64,000 nucleotides of DNA from Verrucomicrobiota bacterium (GCA_026397915.1 JAPLTX010000019.1:18054-82053); one strand, 5' to 3'; counted from the first letter of the stretch, positions 42,772-52,141 are shown. A program made the numbers and translations. Notes: generated by a model from the letters alone, not told the origin.

Positions 42772-43848
42772 TCACTTGTTCGGATTGTTCCGCTGGAACA
42801 ACTCCAGCCAGCCCAGCGTCATCGCATCCGCGATCTGTTTCGAGCCGCGCAGTTCTTCCGGCGTTCGGCCCCAGTAGAAGCCAATCCAGCCGCTGGCGAA
42901 CTTCCTGGATCGTTCAATGAACGCGCCCAACTCGCCCGCGCCGCAACTCAGCGGGAACGTCTCCTCGATGACCACCGGCTTGCCGACGCTGAAGCCTTGA
43001 AGCGTTCGCATCGCTTCGTCGAGCTTCCCTTTCTCCGGATAGATGTGGACGCTGATGTAGTCCATTTCCGCCGCCGCTGCACGCGCATAACCCGGCGCAA
43101 TCGGCAACAGCCCGACAGTGATCAGATGACGCCGGTCCACCTCGCGGATGGCCGACGCCAAGTGCCGGACCCACGCGCGGAACACCTCGCTGTGGTCGCG
43201 GCCCGCTGCGTCGAGCGTGATGCGTTGCACAAAATAGAACCCGCCAAGCTCGGCCGGATACAGCCATGCGCCGGGAGCCAGCCGCTCGCCCGGCACCGCC
43301 GGCTCGTTCATCAAATCGTAGGCAAAGACCCCGCTGCGGCCCGCGCACTGCCGGGCGATGGCGCGCCAGAAGTTCGCCTGCGCCCACCAGCGTTGCGGTT
43401 CGTCCATCGCGTCATACCAAGCTGGCGTGTCCTGCTTGCGGTAGCAGGCCAGTCCGGTGAGATCGAGGTAAACGCCCAGTTCCTCGCACAGCCCGACGAG
43501 CTTCTCCAGCCGCGCCAGCGAGCGCGCGTTCGGCCTGTCCGGCGCGTCCATGAACCGCCCGAACTGCAAATGGACGCGCACCACGTTCGCGCCGAGCGCC
43601 TTCATCTCGCGGAAATCCGACACCACCGTCGGCCACTCGCTTTCCCAATAATCCTCGACCAACCGGCTCTTATGGTCGTGATCGTAATTAAAGCCCCACG
43701 GCGTGAACGGTTTCCCCGACGGCTGGCAGACGAACCCTTTCCCATCGCCTCCGACAGCGATCCATTCGCGTTGTGCCGACGGCTGGATTGTCGAGCAGCC
43801 CGCCGCCAAAAGTAGACAAAGGAACGCAGTCGTCTCGCGCAGTGTCAT
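42772..43848 (-). CDS. Glycoside hydrolase family 5-like lipoprotein
   Basis: 358 residues from the ATG at 43848. A lipobox (LLLAAGC) near residue 18 marks a lipoprotein. The barrel has the GH5 layout: ALGANVVRVHLQFGRFMDAP, FAYDLMNEPAVPGE with the acid/base Glu, YISVHIYP and KPVVIEETFPLSCG with the nucleophile Glu. The beta-1,4-mannanase or glucanase branch is likely; the exact substrate cannot be read. It is divergent from the topoisomerase VI locus. Confidence 0.8.
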   Translation of the reverse strand: MTLRETTAFLCLLLAAGCSTIQPSAQREWIAVGGDGKGFVCQPSGKPFTPWGFNYDHDHKSRLVEDYWESEWPTVVSDFREMKALGANVVRVHLQFGRFMDAPDRPNARSLARLEKLVGLCEELGVYLDLTGLACYRKQDTPAWYDAMDEPQRWWAQANFWRAIARQCAGRSGVFAYDLMNEPAVPGERLAPGAWLYPAELGGFYFVQRITLDAAGRDHSEVFRAWVRHLASAIREVDRRHLITVGLLPIAPGYARAAAAEMDYISVHIYPEKGKLDEAMRTLQGFSVGKPVVIEETFPLSCGAGELGAFIERSRKFASGWIGFYWGRTPEELRGSKQIADAMTLGWLELFQRNNPNK

Positions 43849-43987
43849 GACCCCGATGCTGCCGCAGCCGCCCGCCGGCGTCAACGACGTTGAAAGTCGC
43901 GTCATCTTCGGTGAGCAAAAGATTGTCTTGCTGCCGCGGGCTTGGCATAAAGAAACAGCCGTTTGTGGTAACGTCACACTTTGAACC

Positions 43988-44794
43988 ATGAGTCGAACCG
44001 CTCACAAACACGCCAAGAAGGCCGGTAAGAAAACTCCTGCTGGCAAGAAGGCTCACGAGGAGAAAAAGAAACCGGCGCCCGCCGCCCCGGCCAAACCTGT
44101 AGCGGCGGTCTCTGACCGCCGAAAGAACAAGGGCGATGACAGCCGGCGGTCGGAGACCGCCGCTACAGTTGCGCCGCCACCCGCGACCGATGCCGCGCCA
44201 GTCGTGGAGGAGCCGAAGAGCGCGGCCGAGGTGATGGCAAAGAAGCAGCGCGATATCTCGGTCTCGGAGTTCTTCCTCAAGAACCGCCACCTGCTCGGCT
44301 TCGACAACGCCCGCAAGGCGCTGCTCACCACCGTCAAGGAAGCCGTGGACAACTCGCTCGATGCTTGCGAGGAAGCCAGCATCCTGCCGGAGGTCTGGGT
44401 GGAGCTGATCCAGGTCGCCGAGAACCGTTACCGCGTCATCATCACCGACAACGGCCCCGGCATCGTGAAGGCGCAGATTCCGAAGGTGTTCGCCAAGCTG
44501 CTTTACGGCTCGAAATTCCACCGGCTTCGCATGAGCCGCGGCCAGCAGGGCATCGGCATTTCCGCCGCCGGCATGTATGGCCAGCTCACCACGGGCGTCG
44601 CGACGAAGATCACGTCGAAGACCGGCCCGAAGAAGAAGGCGCACTATTACGAGTTGCAGATAGACACGCGCAAGAACGAGCCGCACATCGGCAAGGACGA
44701 CGAGCTTCATTGGGACCACGCACACGGCACGCGCGTGGAGATCGAACTCGAAGACACCTACCAGCGCCCTGCGCCATCGCCAACCCGCACGTAA
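43988..44794 (+). CDS. top6B: DNA topoisomerase VI subunit B, N-terminal part (frame broken)
   Basis: 268 codons before a premature stop. After a Lys/Ala/Pro-rich extension of about 80 residues (which includes a 24-codon REP insert), residues about 88-260 are the GHKL ATPase domain: LLTTVKEAVDNSLDACEEAS (N-box, catalytic Glu), VIITDNGPGI, SRGQQGIGISAAGMYGQLTT and AHGTRVEIELEDTYQR. After TYQR the next block expected from the family, a GRxSVDEYLxxT helix, is missing, and the frame shifts so that only RPAPSPTRT follows before TAG-less stop TAA. The remainder of the subunit is in another frame downstream. Topo VI is common in archaea and plants but rare in bacteria. Confidence 0.85.
   Translation: MSRTAHKHAKKAGKKTPAGKKAHEEKKKPAPAAPAKPVAAVSDRRKNKGDDSRRSETAATVAPPPATDAAPVVEEPKSAAEVMAKKQRDISVSEFFLKNRHLLGFDNARKALLTTVKEAVDNSLDACEEASILPEVWVELIQVAENRYRVIITDNGPGIVKAQIPKVFAKLLYGSKFHRLRMSRGQQGIGISAAGMYGQLTTGVATKITSKTGPKKKAHYYELQIDTRKNEPHIGKDDELHWDHAHGTRVEIELEDTYQRPAPSPTRT
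44097..44168. repeat. In-frame REP doublet in top6B
   Basis: Two 25-nt arms (44097-44121 and 44144-44168), inverse to each other with one mismatch, each with a GTAG foot and a GGCGGTC-TCT-GACCGCC type hairpin. The unit is 72 nt and adds 24 codons to the N-terminal extension, the same size as the one at 1287-1358. Confidence 0.85.
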
Positions 44795-45873
44795 CGTTCC
44801 GCTATCGCATCATCCTCCTGCCAAAGGAGGAAAAACCCGCGCCGACCGCTGACGCCGCTCCCGTTGAACAGCCCAAGCCCGCTGCGCCGCCGAAGGAACC
44901 CGACTGGATTGTCTTCGAGCGCGGCGCGAAGGAGTTGCCGGCGCAACCGCAGGAGATCAAGCCGCACCCGCACGGCATCGAGCTGGGCATGCTGATGCAG
45001 TTGCTCAAGAACACCACCGCCCGCAACGTCCGCTCGTTCCTGCACAGCGAATTCAGCCGCGTCAGCGACCGCGTCGCGCTGGAGATTTGCCAGCGCGCCG
45101 GCTTGGAGCCGAAGTCGCGCCCCAGCAACGTCGCGTTCCGCGAGAGCGAGAGCCTGTTCAAGGCGATCAACGACACCAAGCTGATGAACCCGCCGCTCGA
45201 TTGTCTTTCGCCCATCGGCGAGGTGCAGTTGCTCGCGGGCCTGAAGAAGGAAGTGGACGCCGATTTCTACGACGCCGTCACGCGTCCGCCGTCGGTTTAT
45301 CGCGGCAACCCGTTCCAAATCGAGCTGGCGCTCGCCTATAAGAGTCCCGGCAAGTCCAAGGGCGAGGAGCGCGGCGCGTCGGCCGCGGAGCGTAACAACG
45401 AATCGCCAACCGCCGAGGAGCCGATTCGCCTGCTGCGTTTCGCCAACCGCGTGCCGCTGCTCTACCAGCAGGGCGCCTGTTCCATCACCAAGGCGGTCCA
45501 GGGCGTGGACTGGAAGAACTACGGCCTGAGCCAGCCGCGCGGGCAGCTTCCCATGGGACCGCTGACGCTGCTGGTCCACATGGCCAGCGTCTGGGTGCCG
45601 TTTACCAGCGAGAGCAAGGAAGCGCTCGCCGGTTACGACGAAATCCTCCGCGAGATCACGCTCGGCTTGCAGGAACTCGGCCGCCGCCTGTCGGTTTATC
45701 TCAGCCGCCGCCGCCGCGATCTCGAAGCGCAGCGCAAGCGCGACTATATGCAGCTTTACGTTCCGCACCTCGCGCTTGGCCTGAAGCAAATCCTCGGCCT
45801 CAACGACAAGGACGAACACAAGATCATCACCAAGCTCAAGACGATGCTGGAACGAACGCATTTACAGACGTGA
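44765..45873 (+). pseudogene. top6B: DNA topoisomerase VI subunit B, C-terminal part (out of frame)
   Basis: The frame carries on from AIANPHVTFRYR (normally directly after the missing helix) through the H2TH and transducer domains: KPHPHGIELGMLMQLLKNT, RPPSVYRGNPFQIELALAY, then RLLRFANRVPLLYQQGACSI with the following WKNYGL, and PMGPLTLLVHMASVWVPFTS, where the switch Lys follows in ESKEALAGYD. It has no start codon of its own near the junction (first ATG 44989). Either a real deletion of about 40 bases or an assembly/base-calling error explains the break; the rest of the protein is well conserved and shows no decay, which favours an error, a recent mutation or a programmed shift. Confidence 0.8.
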
Positions 45874-45886
45874 TTGGAAACGGAAC

Positions 45887-47143
45887 ATGAAGAGACAAGC
45901 TGCGATCACCAAGGGAACACTCCAAACCACCATCCGTCGGATTGTCGAGGCGACGCCGGTTTACGACATCCATACGCACCTTTACGACCCGGCGTTCGGG
46001 CCGTTGCTGCTGTGGGGCGTGGACGAACTGCTGACCTATCATTACCTTGTCGCCGAGGTGACGCGCGCCGACGCGATTCCGTATGACGAGTTCTGGAAGC
46101 TGCCGAAGACGCAACAGGCCGACCTAGTCTGGCAGCGGCTCTTCATCGAGCGGACGCCCATTTCCGAAGCCTGTCGCGGTGTTGTCACCTGCCTGAACTC
46201 GCTCGGCTTCGACGTGAAGAAGCGCGACCTCGCCGCCGTCCGCAAGGAACTGAAGCGTTGGACGCCGGAGCGGTTCGTGACGCGCGTGCTCGACGTGGCC
46301 CGCGTCCGCCGCGTTGTCATGACCAACAACCCGTTCGACGCGCTGGAGCAACCGGTGTGGAAGAAATCGTTCGCGCGCGACGAGCGGTTCGAGGCGGCGC
46401 TGCGGATTGACGAAATTCTGATGGGCTGGCAGGCGAACGCGCCGAAGCTCCGCGAGTTCGGCTACGACGTGGAGGCGGAGATCAACGACAAGACCGCCAG
46501 CGAGGTCCGCCGCTTCCTCGCCGACTGGACCAAGCGCATGAACCCGCTCTATTGCGCCGTCTCGCTCACACCGGAGTTCGCGTTCCCGGACAACTCCGCG
46601 TGCGGCCAGCTTATCGAGCGCTGCATCGTGCCGCATTGCCGCGACCACGGCATCCCGTTCGCGCTGATGATCGGCGTGAGCCGGCAGGTGAACCCGGCGT
46701 TGCGACTCGCCGGTGACGGCGTTGTGAAGCCATCATCTGTGGAGGCTGTCACCAGCCTTTGCGCGAAGTATCCCGACAACAAATTCCTCGTCACGATGCT
46801 CTCGCGCGAGAACCAGCATTCGCTCTGCGTCGCCGCGCGGAAGTTCCGCAACCTCCACGTCTTCGGCTGTTGGTGGTTCCTGAACAACCCCGTCCTCATC
46901 GAGGAGATGACGCGGATGCGGCTGGAACTGCTCGGCCTCGGCGTGACGCCGCAGCATTCCGACTGCCGCATCCTCGACCAGCTCATCTACAAGTGGGATC
47001 ACTTCCGCAAGATTCTGACGCGCGTGCTCACCGACAAATACAGCGACCTGCTCGCCGCCAACTGGAATCTGACGCCCGCCGAGATCGAGCGCGACGTGAA
47101 GATGCTGCTCGGCGGGGAGTTCGAGAGGTTTATTGGCCGATAA
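45887..47143 (+). CDS. Uronate isomerase-like amidohydrolase
   Basis: 418 residues. The metal-binding DIHTHLYDP motif near residue 25, followed by the helical insertion (LLTYHYLVAEV), places it in the amidohydrolase superfamily next to glucuronate/galacturonate isomerase (UxaC). Further residues of the barrel are seen at RRVVMTNNPFDALEQPVW, LMIGVSRQVNPALRLAGDG and VFGCWWFLNN. It is 14 bases after top6B and 21 before top6A, hence inside the topoisomerase operon. A metabolic enzyme here is unexpected. Uronate use would fit kdgK and the lyase-like gene elsewhere in the window. Confidence 0.7.
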   Translation: MKRQAAITKGTLQTTIRRIVEATPVYDIHTHLYDPAFGPLLLWGVDELLTYHYLVAEVTRADAIPYDEFWKLPKTQQADLVWQRLFIERTPISEACRGVVTCLNSLGFDVKKRDLAAVRKELKRWTPERFVTRVLDVARVRRVVMTNNPFDALEQPVWKKSFARDERFEAALRIDEILMGWQANAPKLREFGYDVEAEINDKTASEVRRFLADWTKRMNPLYCAVSLTPEFAFPDNSACGQLIERCIVPHCRDHGIPFALMIGVSRQVNPALRLAGDGVVKPSSVEAVTSLCAKYPDNKFLVTMLSRENQHSLCVAARKFRNLHVFGCWWFLNNPVLIEEMTRMRLELLGLGVTPQHSDCRILDQLIYKWDHFRKILTRVLTDKYSDLLAANWNLTPAEIERDVKMLLGGEFERFIGR

Positions 47144-47164
47144 GCCGTTTCAAGGACGATAGTG

Positions 47165-48322
47165 ATGAAGAAGAGCAAACTCGCAGAAGCAAAACCGGCA
47201 GCGGCGATTGACGCCCCGCGCGTCATCTCGAAGAAGGACGCGGCCAAACGCATTGACGAGGTGGCGGTGGAAGTGCACACCGACATCATCCGCAAATCCA
47301 AGAAGCCGGAGATGCGCTTCCCGATCCGCTCGCTCTCCAACGTCAAATACGACCCGAAGAAGGGTTACTTCGAGATGATCGGCAAGGAGGCGACGCGCAC
47401 GCTGACCTACAACACCGTCAAAACGTTCGCCCAGTCGGTGCGCCTGCTCGCTACGACGAAGAACGACCTGTTGTTGAAAGACGACATCGCCGGCAAACGT
47501 GAGGTCTATTACAACGCCAAGAGCTGGGGCGAGTGCCGCTTCGACGAGCAGCCGGAGAGCGACTCGCTGCTCGACGACATGGAGGCGATGCTCGGCGTCA
47601 ACCGCGAGCAGCTTGGCTACATCCCGGAGGAGCGCGGCGGCGAGGTGACCGGCCCGCTGGTGGTGATTGACCGCGATCCGGCGACGCACGAGGAGATTCG
47701 CATCAACTGCGCCAAGCTCGGCACCGGCGCGTGGAGTATTCCCAGCCAGGTCGAGCACCTGCACTTCGAGACGAAGGCGAAGTTCGTCCTTGCCGTCGAG
47801 ACCAGTTCGCTCTTCCAGCGTCTCGTCCACCATCGCTATTACGAAACGGCCAGTTGCATCATCATCTCGATGAGCGGCGTGCCGACGCGCGCCTGCCGGC
47901 GGTTCATCCGGCGGCTCGCCGACGATCAGGGCCTGCCGGTGCTGGCGTTCACCGACGGCGACCCTTACGGCTACGGCAACATCTATCGCACGCTCAAGGT
48001 CGGCTCCGGCCAGTCCGCGCACATCAACAAGTTCTTCTGCGTGCCGCAGGCCCACTACCTCGGTGTGACGCCGCAGGACATCATTGACTACGACCTGGAG
48101 GACGCGACGCATCCGTTGGAGGAGGTGGACATCAAGCGCGCTCAGGACGCGCTTAAGAACGACCCGTTCATCAGGCACTACCCGGAGTGGCAGAAGGCGA
48201 TCGAGCAGATGCTGAAGATGGGCGTCCGCATTGAGCAACAGGCCTTCGCAAAGCATGGCCTTAACTACGTTTTGGAGAAATATCTCCCCGATAAGCTGAA
48301 GAAGAAGACATTCCTGCCGTGA
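47165..48322 (+). CDS. top6A: DNA topoisomerase VI subunit A (Spo11-like)
   Basis: 385 residues from the ATG at 47165, with AAGGA 10 bases upstream. The winged-helix domain contains GKREVYYNAKSWG; the second Tyr (Tyr116) corresponds to the catalytic tyrosine of the Spo11/Top6A family. The Toprim domain has the Glu of FVLAVETSSLFQRL and the Asp pair of AFTDGDPYGYGNIY. Nothing essential is missing, so subunit A looks functional. It would cut both DNA strands with ATP from Top6B to pass a second duplex. It is third in the top6B / uronate isomerase-like / top6A run. Confidence 0.92.
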   Translation: MKKSKLAEAKPAAAIDAPRVISKKDAAKRIDEVAVEVHTDIIRKSKKPEMRFPIRSLSNVKYDPKKGYFEMIGKEATRTLTYNTVKTFAQSVRLLATTKNDLLLKDDIAGKREVYYNAKSWGECRFDEQPESDSLLDDMEAMLGVNREQLGYIPEERGGEVTGPLVVIDRDPATHEEIRINCAKLGTGAWSIPSQVEHLHFETKAKFVLAVETSSLFQRLVHHRYYETASCIIISMSGVPTRACRRFIRRLADDQGLPVLAFTDGDPYGYGNIYRTLKVGSGQSAHINKFFCVPQAHYLGVTPQDIIDYDLEDATHPLEEVDIKRAQDALKNDPFIRHYPEWQKAIEQMLKMGVRIEQQAFAKHGLNYVLEKYLPDKLKKKTFLP

Positions 48323-48361
48323 GGCGACGTTAGTCCCCGTCAGACAGAGGCAGAGAAGACT

Positions 48362-48811
48362 TCATTGAGTTGGACCTTTGTCCTGTGCTTCGTTTGACAC
48401 GTTCGTATTTATGATCTCCTTTAGCGCTTCGGCCGCAGCACATCTCACGTCTTCGTTCTGATCCTTCAAAGCGTCAGTCAAGGGCCCAACAGCACGCACA
48501 TCGCCTAGCCAACCAAGCAATTGCGCAGCCGCGCAGCGATTATGCTTTCGCTGACCTTCTTGCAGGCAGGTAACGAGAGGGCTAATAAACTGTAGTCGGC
48601 GCTGATCAGGTGTCAGGCTGGCATCGAGCAGGCACTCAACGAGATGCTCGATCAGTTTCACACCTTCGGTGCCCGAAGAAAAACCGTTCGCATAATGGCG
48701 AAGACAATCCTCTGCCTGAAGTCGCTCAGTAAAACTAAAAGCGGCATCGGTTCGTAACTTCTCCACTATCCCCCCGACATACCCTGCAATCATATCGTAT
48801 GTAAGTGGCAT
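48362..48811 (-). CDS. HEAT-like repeat protein, last gene of the CDC48-Hsp70 cassette
   Basis: 149 residues from the ATG at 48811, with GGAAAGAAG 4 bases before it; an earlier ATG at 48872 would add 21 residues. The protein is all helical. Its second half has HEAT-like units: NRCAAAQLLGWLGDVRAVGP and VRCAAAEALKEIIN, as in phycocyanobilin-lyase or PBS-type HEAT repeats. It probably binds protein. It ends 40 bases from top6A on the opposite strand. Lower GC, like the three genes upstream of it. Confidence 0.65.
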   Translation of the reverse strand: MPLTYDMIAGYVGGIVEKLRTDAAFSFTERLQAEDCLRHYANGFSSGTEGVKLIEHLVECLLDASLTPDQRRLQFISPLVTCLQEGQRKHNRCAAAQLLGWLGDVRAVGPLTDALKDQNEDVRCAAAEALKEIINTNVSNEAQDKGPTQ

Positions 48812-48890
48812 GATCTTCTTTCCGGGGACTTGTTGTGTCCTCACTTGTTGCCGATTTACGCTCCACTTATCCATCCTTCATATCGCTCTC

Positions 48891-50084
48891 TCAGCGAAGA
48901 ATTGGGCCACCTTTAACGAAATGTTTGAGAAACAACGTGTGAATGCTCTGTATCTTGAGCAGCCTTTCTTGGTCGAAGTTCTTGTTCTGCGTCAGAGAGT
49001 TAATGACTCCGCTAATTTCCGCAACAGACCAAGCGCTCGGCTCAAGCTGCGCCGAGCTTTCCTCCAGAAACTGTCTGAAGTGAATCCATTTGGTTTCCGG
49101 CCTGCCGGCAAGTATTAATGCGATCGCACCGAGCCATGCGCACACCGCCTTGAATTCAGGACTTTCAATTCGGTTCCACCACACTCCTGTGGTTCCTATG
49201 GCTTCTCGATACTTGCCGATGCAGATTTCGAGTTCGAGCAATGCCAGTCCTGCCTGCTCATCCTCCGGCTTGAGTTCCGCAGCACGCTGGTAGTCGGGAT
49301 GCGCGTCATTCATCAAGTTGATTGCCGCCGGACGATCCTGGATGCCAGAAGCTTTCTGCATCTTGCATGCTCCGCGAAACATCCAAGCGTTGCCGTTCTG
49401 GGGATCCATCTCGATCACTCGTGAGTAGTCGGAAATTGCAGCGTCAAGGCTGCCCATTGCACGGACTGCGAACGCCCGGCACATATATGCATCGGTGAGT
49501 GACGGGTTAATCTGAATAATTTCGGTCGCGCAGGCATTGGCACTAGACCAATTTTGACGCCGACAAAACTCCCACGCCACTTTAAGTAATTCCGCGGGGT
49601 TCTTCGCAGGTTGAGATGGTTGTTGCGTTTTCTCCGGTGTTTGCCTGCTTATCGGCGTCTTACGTCCCGGAGACTCTGTGGAAAGCGGCTGCTTGATGTC
49701 CGCCAGCGTTTGCCCGGTTGCAGTCGTCTTGCACCGAGGACAGTGCCAGTCTTGACCGAGTTTAGGAGGATCGGCTGGAAGAACCGAAGGAACCGAGATG
49801 CCTTGGTTTGCAGGAACTGGGGATATCTTCTCCAAAAGCCAGGAGACAAAGCTCTGCTTTGCAGTTGTCACATGCGGCTCGTTCTTTGGGGGGGATTTAG
49901 AAGAAAACCTAGAATGGCACGTCGGGCACTCCCAGTGATCGGGATGAATCAGGTTGCGATTCTCCGCATGGAATATGCTGCCACACAATGGGCATTGGCA
50001 CACCGGTGGAAGACTGCGGAAGGAATACACGGGACGGACATACCGCCCACACATGGGACAAAGTTTTTCTGGAATCGGCGACAT
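48891..50084 (-). CDS. Zinc-ribbon and TPR repeat protein
   Basis: 397 residues. The first 125 residues carry several Cys pairs: CPMC (near 9), CQCPLC (near 29), CPTC (near 53) and CPRC (near 114), typical of zinc ribbons. A Pro/Gln-rich linker follows. Residues about 165-290 hold TPR units (AWEFCRRQNWSSANACATEI, AFAVRAMGSLDAAISDYSRV, DYQRAAELKPEDEQAGLALL). TPR modules often hold Hsp70 or Hsp90 tails, and the gene lies directly after an Hsp70 gene (32-base gap). No transmembrane segment is visible. The function is otherwise unknown. Confidence 0.7.
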   Translation of the reverse strand: MSPIPEKLCPMCGRYVRPVYSFRSLPPVCQCPLCGSIFHAENRNLIHPDHWECPTCHSRFSSKSPPKNEPHVTTAKQSFVSWLLEKISPVPANQGISVPSVLPADPPKLGQDWHCPRCKTTATGQTLADIKQPLSTESPGRKTPISRQTPEKTQQPSQPAKNPAELLKVAWEFCRRQNWSSANACATEIIQINPSLTDAYMCRAFAVRAMGSLDAAISDYSRVIEMDPQNGNAWMFRGACKMQKASGIQDRPAAINLMNDAHPDYQRAAELKPEDEQAGLALLELEICIGKYREAIGTTGVWWNRIESPEFKAVCAWLGAIALILAGRPETKWIHFRQFLEESSAQLEPSAWSVAEISGVINSLTQNKNFDQERLLKIQSIHTLFLKHFVKGGPILR

Positions 50085-50116
50085 AACGATTCTCCTATCT
50101 TAGAGTGGTTTGGACA

Positions 50117-52141
50117 TCATTCTTGCTTTCTTGGACGATAGCATCGCCTGCGGATTGCATCGAGTTCATCCTCCCACCGGTGCCGATCGGCTTCGCTAAT
50201 GAACTTGATTTCATGAGCTCGCGAAAGGGCTTGCTTACCAGCGTTGAACACATCGTTCACGTCTTTCTGCAAATGCCCACCCCAGCGTGTGATCGCGCAT
50301 TGCAGGTTGTCAGAATAATCATCAAGAGGACGATCACGTCGCTCAGTTGTGGAAACCTTCGCACCTAAGAAACGGGAAAAGCCCTCGCCCCAGTTCTTGA
50401 TCTCCGGCGCATTTTTGGCTACGAACTCCCACCGGGGGTCAGGCCCACCCGATATGTCGATAGGGGAGATTGGAATAGGCTCCAGTCTTGAAGCCGGCAA
50501 TTCCGTTGGATGGCGTCGCAGTGATCCAACTCCAACATACGTGACAGATTCGGATCCCCGTAGATTGCGAATAGTGGTTTCAAGTTCGCCGTTCTCAGTA
50601 AGACGCATGGCAATTTCCATCTCGAACGATTCTCCCGTGAAGGCCAATTGATACTCACCCAAAAACCAATATGGTCGTTTCCCCACACTTGGCACATTTT
50701 GCTCAGCATCCGGCACATGTTGAATGACTTTGATGGAGAAGATTTTGTCGCGCCGGTAGAACGGATTTGATGGCATGACAACCACCGGTTCGGAAGGGAA
50801 CGCGGAGTCGCGAGGAAGCAGAATCGCAGGCTCGTCGTGAACTCGCCACATAGGTTGGCCTGCGACTGGTTCCAACCGAACATTCACATAACCGTAGCCG
50901 TAAGGGTGCACCTTTCTGATCTGAGCGCCTTTGGACTTCGCTGCGCCGATTGCCACCGCCAACATCGGATCCACAGACACTTGGCCAGGTTGGGGATCAG
51001 ACTGTCGTATTTGGGAAAGAACAGAAGGGTTACGGTGAAACACCGCCTCAATCGTATTCCGAACACAGGGCATCGCCGTTGGGCCGCCGATGAGCAGCAG
51101 CCGATCCACTTCCTCCGGCCTCCAATCAGCACCCTTGAGGGCAAGCCGGACCTGGTCTTCGCAGGCGGCCAGTAAATCCTTCGGTTCGGATCTCAACGAT
51201 TGTTCCAACTCGAAACGGGATAGCTGATACGTCTTCTGCTGGCCGGCAACCGTGATCTCAATAATGGTGTCGGCCTCCGTCGAAAGGCGAATCTTTGCCG
51301 CTTCGACGGCACGCCTGAGTTGCAGGCGGTTCTCGTCGCCCAAGTTTCCGATTTTCATCGCATCGGCAACATGCTGAAGAAGCCGATCATCCATGTCTAA
51401 CCCGCCAAGATGCCTATCGCCGGTGTTCTTCTTGCACTGACACTGCAAACCTGACGGCCCCTCCTTGGAGCGCCAGACCTCTGCTGCGGTCACGTCGAGC
51501 GTTCCCGCGCCAAGATCAAACACCAGGAAATTCAGCGGTCGGGGCGAAACCTGTAGATCGTATGTCAAGGCTGCGGCAACAGGTTCGGGAATCGTGTCCA
51601 CGTGAGCAAATCCTGCAAGCTTTGCCGCCTCGACTGTAGCACTGATCGCAATGGCATCGAAGTATGCTGGCACGGAGATGACAACGTCGGGGAAAACGGT
51701 TTTCATCGTCTGTTCGGCCGCAGCCCGAATGTAGCGAAGCAACTCAGCGCAGACATCTTCGGGGCGCAGTTCTTTGGCACCAAACTCGAAGATGCATCGC
51801 CCATTGTTGCCGTCCGGCTCCACTGTAAGGAGCATTCGGTCCAGTTCGCCGTGCTCGGCAGCCTCTTTATATGTCTTACCCAACAAGCGCTTGACGCCCC
51901 AGACAGCAAAGCGCGGCTCTGTCTCCGCAAGCGCCTTGGCTTCGTGACCAACTGCCCGGACGTTTCCATCCTCAGAGTAAACGACAATGGAGGGAAACGG
52001 CTTTATTCGCTCATTGCTCTTGCCCCAGAGGCGGCGATCAGGCGTTGCCGAGATTGCCTCAATCTCGCCATTTGGCTTCAACACGGCTGCGGCACTGTTG
52101 TAAGTTCCGAGATCAATTCCAAGTATCGGTTTATTCGTCAT
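50117..52141 (-). CDS. Divergent Hsp70 (DnaK-like) chaperone
   Basis: 674 residues from the ATG at 52141. The nucleotide-binding domain has all three Hsp70 signatures: ILGIDLGTYNSAAAVLK (phosphate 1), FDLGAGTLDVTAAEV (phosphate 2) and DRLLLIGGPTAMPCVRNTIE (adenosine). The second half keeps only a weak likeness to the substrate-binding beta domain (ILLPRDSAFPSEPVV, FLGEYQLAFTG), and after it comes a unique tail of about 170 residues in place of a normal helical lid; no EEVD-like end. No dnaJ or grpE is nearby. It sits between the CDC48-like ATPase (44-base gap) and the TPR protein. Confidence 0.85.
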   Translation of the reverse strand: MTNKPILGIDLGTYNSAAAVLKPNGEIEAISATPDRRLWGKSNERIKPFPSIVVYSEDGNVRAVGHEAKALAETEPRFAVWGVKRLLGKTYKEAAEHGELDRMLLTVEPDGNNGRCIFEFGAKELRPEDVCAELLRYIRAAAEQTMKTVFPDVVISVPAYFDAIAISATVEAAKLAGFAHVDTIPEPVAAALTYDLQVSPRPLNFLVFDLGAGTLDVTAAEVWRSKEGPSGLQCQCKKNTGDRHLGGLDMDDRLLQHVADAMKIGNLGDENRLQLRRAVEAAKIRLSTEADTIIEITVAGQQKTYQLSRFELEQSLRSEPKDLLAACEDQVRLALKGADWRPEEVDRLLLIGGPTAMPCVRNTIEAVFHRNPSVLSQIRQSDPQPGQVSVDPMLAVAIGAAKSKGAQIRKVHPYGYGYVNVRLEPVAGQPMWRVHDEPAILLPRDSAFPSEPVVVMPSNPFYRRDKIFSIKVIQHVPDAEQNVPSVGKRPYWFLGEYQLAFTGESFEMEIAMRLTENGELETTIRNLRGSESVTYVGVGSLRRHPTELPASRLEPIPISPIDISGGPDPRWEFVAKNAPEIKNWGEGFSRFLGAKVSTTERRDRPLDDYSDNLQCAITRWGGHLQKDVNDVFNAGKQALSRAHEIKFISEADRHRWEDELDAIRRRCYRPRKQE

